From Alopecurus myosuroides (Eukaryota; Streptophyta; Magnoliopsida; Poales; Poaceae): DNA of 64,000 bases. Position numbers and translations under genes: made by a program. This document shows, piece by piece, positions 59,837 to 64,000 of this stretch; position 1 is the first letter of the stretch, and every line of letters starts with the position of its first letter. The DNA lies in contig CM054063.1 of NCBI GenBank assembly GCA_028641055.1, positions 42,665,304 to 42,729,303 on the forward strand, given 5' to 3'. The notes below the pieces were generated by a model. The model searched no databases. It was not told where the DNA came from and saw only the letters and a program-made list of their open reading frames with translations.

Positions 59837-61430
59837 TGAAGGGAATATGCCCGAGAGGCAATAATAAAGTGTTTATTACGTTATTCCTTGGTTATGATAG
59901 ACGTTTACTTATGATGCTCGAATTATATTAACCGGAAATGTTAATACATGTGTGATTAATAAACAAACAATCATTCCTAGTAAAACCTCTCATTTAACTA
60001 GCTCGTTGATTAACCGATGATCAAGGTTTCCTGATCATGAACATTGTATGTTGTTAATAACGGGGTCATGTCATTAGGAGAATGATGTGATGAACTTAGA
60101 CCCTAACTAAGTATAACAATATGATCAAGTCATTTAGTTTATATCGTTATGCCTTAAATTCGGAGTAACATAATTCCTTAGACCATGAGATCATGTGATG
60201 ACATCAAATTTCACACCGTAACAGGGTGATTATAATTGCGGTGTTAGGTATTCGAAAAGTGTTAGTTGAGGCTCATGGATCAAGAGTGGAATTTGTCCAT
60301 GCAAAATGACAGAGAGATATACTCTAGGCCCTCTCGGTGATATCACATCGACACCACTTGCAAGCACGTGACTAGGTCACAAGGATGTCATATCACGGAA
60401 CGAGTAAAAGAGTACTTGTCGATAAAGGAGATCGAACAAGGTATGGTTGATACCAATGATCGGATCTCACACAAGTAAAATATCGCGAGACAAAGAGGAT
60501 TAGTTACGATCTTGATGGTTCACACGATCACGAGATTCATCGTTAATTATATAGGAGTCATCACGGATCTCCAGATCCCGCTATTAATTTTTGATCGGAG
60601 AGGAGTATCGATCATGTCTATGTTATTTGCGAACCGTAGGGTGACATACTTAAGGTTCGATGACACATTTGAGAAGATACGGAATATCGAAAAAAAAATT
60701 GGACAACACTGAAATTGTTTCGGGGAAAATTGAAATAGTTCAAGGGGTTTTTCGTTGAATGGTTGTTAATAGAATTAACAAATGATTCGAGGTGCTATAT
60801 GAAAATGTTTGTTAATATAATTAACAAATATAAAATAAAGAAATAAAAATGTTTTATTTATTTATTAAAGAAAAACCTTTGGAGTTTCTAAGTGGAAAAT
60901 TATGGGAGCATGAGTGGGTGTGAGTGGGGCTTCCACCATGGCTGGCCGCGCCCACCCCTTGGGCTTCCTCCCCTTCCCATATAAAAGGAGGGTGAGGGCT
61001 CCTCTTCCTCACACACTTGTCCCACCTCCCTTCCTCTCCACCCGCTGCTCCATTCCATGGTCTCCGGCTTTGCGAAGCCCTGACTGTGGGATTCTTCACC
61101 ACCACCACGCCGTCGTGCTGCTGGAGTTCCGGGGAATCCTCTAATTACGTTTCCCCGCTGGATCGAGGGAACATAGGTCTTCATCGAGTTGAACGTGTGA
61201 CCGATCACGGAGGCACCACCGCATTGCGGTGCATATCTTCTCGCTCTCAGGATCAGCGTGAGTACGACTACGCCAACAATAAGATTGAATATCGTAACGC
61301 TTAGAATCTATGAGGGTATGTTTCCTAAGACTCTTTGTCCCTGTTACCTTTCATCCCCTAGATTAGATCTTGGCCCTTCGGGTTTATCTCGTGTAGGAAA
61401 TTTTTTGTTTTCTATGCAACGTACCCTTCA
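59837..61430 (+). mobile_element. 3' LTR of Copia E
   Basis: 1594 bp with perfect 7-bp inverted ends TGAAGGG/CCCTTCA. A purine-rich tract (AAGCGGGAGAC) abuts its start. A TATA box (TATAAAA) lies at 60980-60986. The short frames inside are not genes. The right flank is TGAAA, but no left partner exists to test the duplication. Confidence 0.88.
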
Positions 61431-62530
61431 TGAAATACAAGTAATCTGGATGATTATAAATGATAATAACAATCTGAAATAAAAATGACAGCAGACAAAC
61501 ATGTAGGAGAACTGATTGTAAACGGTGTTTTAATGCTTAGAAACAAGGCTTGGGGATCATACTTTCACTAGTGGACAGTCTCAACAATAATAACATAATT
61601 GAATGCATAAATATCATCTCCTCACTACGATACTTCGAACTACTCTCCGGTCGGAAAACAAACACCAATTATTGCGCACGGCTATAAAACCAGTCCTTAG
61701 ATTTCGCATTTCCCCATCTTGGTAACCCCGCGCTATCACCATGATAACTAGATGGTTCCAAACAAACACCACAATTTCATAGGGTCATCCAACACAAAAT
61801 ATAAATATCATGCTAAACCACACGGTGCACACACTGTCACCTTTACACTGCGATCAAAGTGTTAACGGAGATCTCATAACAAAACCACTTGAGTAGCATA
61901 ACAGATAAAGAGTAACATCTACTTATTCAACTAGATTACACCATGGGAGAGAGATGTAATAGGTAGCTACTAGTAGAGCCCTCAGCCCTGAGGGGGAACT
62001 ACTCCCTCCTCATCATGGGAGTTAGCAACGGCGATGGAGATGGCTCCGGGGGCACTTCCCCATCCCACCCCCTGAAACATGTCAGTGGCGGCGGTGGAGC
62101 TATGGAACTTTTCGTGGAAAAGCCTGATTGATTTAGGGTTTATGCCTCGAGGGTACTTTGTAGGCGAAAGGGCGATGGCGGTGGGTGCCCGAGGGGCCCA
62201 CACCACCTGTAGGCGCGACCGAGAGGGACCCGCGCCCACCCATGGTGTGGTGCCTCCAGGGCACCCCGACGGGTCTCCTCCGGACTCCGTGTACGTGATA
62301 GACTTCTAAGGTGTCTGGCCTTTGTTTCGTCCAATTCCGAGAATATTTTCATAACAACTTTACTGAAACAAAAAACTGCAGAAAAACAGGAACTGGCTTT
62401 GTAGCATCTTGTCAATAGGTTAGTACATGAAAACATCTAGAAAACGAAGGAAAACAAGTGAAAACATAAAGGTATTGGATAGAAAACAATCATTGAGCAT
62501 AAAAAATTATAGTACGTTTGAGACGTATCA
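61431..62530 (-). mobile_element. LTR J (TGATACGTCTC type), left part cut by Copia E
   Basis: The right edge is GACGTATCA, giving TGATACGTCTCAAACGTA on the minus strand, a start I recognise from abundant Triticeae LTRs. Internal words such as ACTAACCTATTGACA also fit. The left part was probably cut by insertion of E. I see no internal coding region attached to it. Confidence 0.55.
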
Positions 62531-64000
62531 AGTACCCAACTTCTCCAGATGCATTTGGCACCCTCCATATCCATTGCAAGGAATTTTATTAAAAAAATCA
62601 ATTTTTTTAGAAAATGAATGTTTCAAATTTAAATGTGTAGCTATATATACCAAAAGAGATAACCCTTGTAAGATATATTCCATCTTGGCAAAGGGGCCTG
62701 TTTTCTAGGGACATATCACTTCTCAATGCAGATTTTTCTCCTTCCAAATTGACCTTTTTGAATTTTCAAAGAGGTATTTTCCAAACTATCGAAGATCAAG
62801 GCATGGTTTTACTAAAAAAAATCTCTTAAAAGAACTAACCGCATGGCTATTACTGCCCTGAGGCTGCTCCTGGCGATGTCCCCACTTGTCAAGGAGTGTA
62901 CCTGGGTCGATAGGTATTTGGGGGCAACGTCGGTTCGGTTCTTGACGTGGCCGGATGGGGGCGAGGTTGGTTCGCTTCTTCTGTTTTCACGACCCCTTTC
63001 TTTCTTTCTTTCTTTGGCTCTCCATCTCCTTTCTTGTGGTGGCGGCGGATTCTCTTTGTTGATTGGATTTGTTCGCCATGGGTGCTGCTCCTGCTGGTTG
63101 GAGTGTTTGCTGCTGCTCTATCGGTTGATTCTGCTCGATTCGTGGCCGTGTTCCTTGCGGCGGCGTGGCCTCCTCCGTGTTTTTTGGTTGTTTGCTGCTC
63201 TGTGTAGATCTGTAGAGTATATGTGATTTATGCCTATGGGGATTGGGGGAATCTTTGTAGTCTCAGATTGCATGTCAATTCCTTCAACTCCTCACGAACA
63301 GTAGCCCACGGTGCGACATTGACTTTATCCCTCCACTCCCTCCGCCTCGCCTCCTCGCGACATTGTCGAGAAACCGAGAGCTGCCGTACCATCCCTCAGC
63401 CTAATAGATCTCGTGCTGGCTATGGTACTCACGGGGAAGGACGAGATTGCAGGCCATGTAAGGCTGGAAGCCGGCGTCAAGGTGATGGCTCACCGGCGCC
63501 GGCGCGTACTACCGACGACATGAATCTGGCGGTCTAGCCGACATCTGGGTCATCGTCTAATTTCCATTGTTGGCTTTGTCATGATTAGATCAACTGGTTC
63601 AACCTCAGGGGTGAGCTCCTCCCTTTTGTTGTTCGTCCCTATTTGCATAAGCCAGCTTATGTGATATAAATCATGCATAAGTAGCAATGGAGATAAGTCT
63701 GTAGTATTTGATATTCCAGTACATGATATATGAAAGGTACACTACCAAAGACTGTATACTTTCTGCATAAGTTTGAAATCTAATTACAGACCTGGCTTTT
63801 GCAGTATCCTCCACATGCTACTGATATTACAATTGTTTGATTAAAACCTTCTTTCGAGAACCACTCAAGCTGCTGAACCTGGATGCATCTTTTCTAAAAT
63901 TGGAGTGACAATCTCTTGGTTTAGTTTTGTTCTTTGAGAAATAGACGAGCCAGAGGAGGTAGAAGGACGGGAACTTTATTTTGGAGAGGTACACGGATGC
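62531..64000. other. Unassigned region at the right end
   Basis: A short TTTC repeat lies at about 62996-63016. The CT-rich frames between 62843 and 63537 have no recognisable domain and I do not call them genes. The rest is unrecognised. Confidence 0.5.

Larger units (their letters stand above)
58026..61430 (+). mobile_element. 3' part of Copia element E (BARE/Angela-like)
   Basis: RNase H end, polypurine tract and 3' LTR of a Copia element. Its 5' part is missing: element D cut it on the left and the far side is not present before 35915. The LTR start, with ATATGCCCGAGAGGCAATAATAAA-type sequence, resembles the BARE/Angela/WIS group of Pooideae. Confidence 0.8.

Noticed and set aside
62843..63537. 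Leu/Cys-rich frames at the right end
   Set aside because: CT-rich DNA and no domain. Could be a captured fragment, but nothing supports that.
1..64000. CRISPR array, bacterial operon or phage
   Set aside because: Introns, LTR elements and codon patterns are those of a plant nuclear genome. No spacer-repeat array was seen.

Overview
This window is repeat-dense plant nuclear DNA, almost certainly from a grass. A Pooideae grass such as wheat, barley, oat or a relative is most likely, because several LTR families look like those typical of that group. I found no complete host gene. Almost everything is transposable element, much of it nested.

Left block, about 1-17608, all Gypsy (Ty3) elements on the minus strand inside older Copia sequence. 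Element A (cut by the left edge) has inserted into an intron of an antisense gene carried by element B. B is a Tat-lineage Gypsy element with gag, protease, RT, RNase H, a second archaeal-type RNase H and integrase; its right LTR is 14059-14948. A solo LTR of B's own family (6669-7564) sits inside B's integrase between GGGGG duplications. B lies against the remnant of another LTR (G, 14949-16416), which in turn cut a Copia integrase fragment (F, 16417-17608).

Centre, 18615-25114: Copia element H looks intact. Its two 986-bp LTRs appear identical, it has a GTATG target duplication, and a single open frame covers gag to RNase H. The gag start lies inside the 5' LTR. A predicted 210-nt in-frame intron removes the LTR/internal junction together with the primer-binding position. 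This is the most unusual structure in the window.

The stretch 27508-32922 is a Helitron that carries decayed transketolase exons. A second Helitron 3' end follows, interrupted by a 1.3-kb PIF/Harbinger-like element with its own intact 210-codon frame. Positions 32923-35914 are gene-poor, with an AT-rich repeat, a cluster of 12-bp palindromes and an unrecognised ORF remnant.

Right block, 35915-62530: a nested stack. A BARE/Angela-like Copia element (E) was hit by a large-LTR, apparently non-coding retrotransposon (D, LTRs about 4 kb, LARD-like) and separately by a 1154-bp CACTA element with GTA duplications. A second Tat-type Gypsy element (C, 40957-52990) inserted into D. C, like B, carries a spliced antisense gene between pol and the 3' LTR. 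E's 3' LTR abuts another LTR (J, 61431-62530). The last 1.5 kb shows nothing I can identify.

Shared features of A, B and C: the gag frame runs back through the primer-binding site into the LTR. B and C also share an in-frame UAG at the same point between protease and RT.
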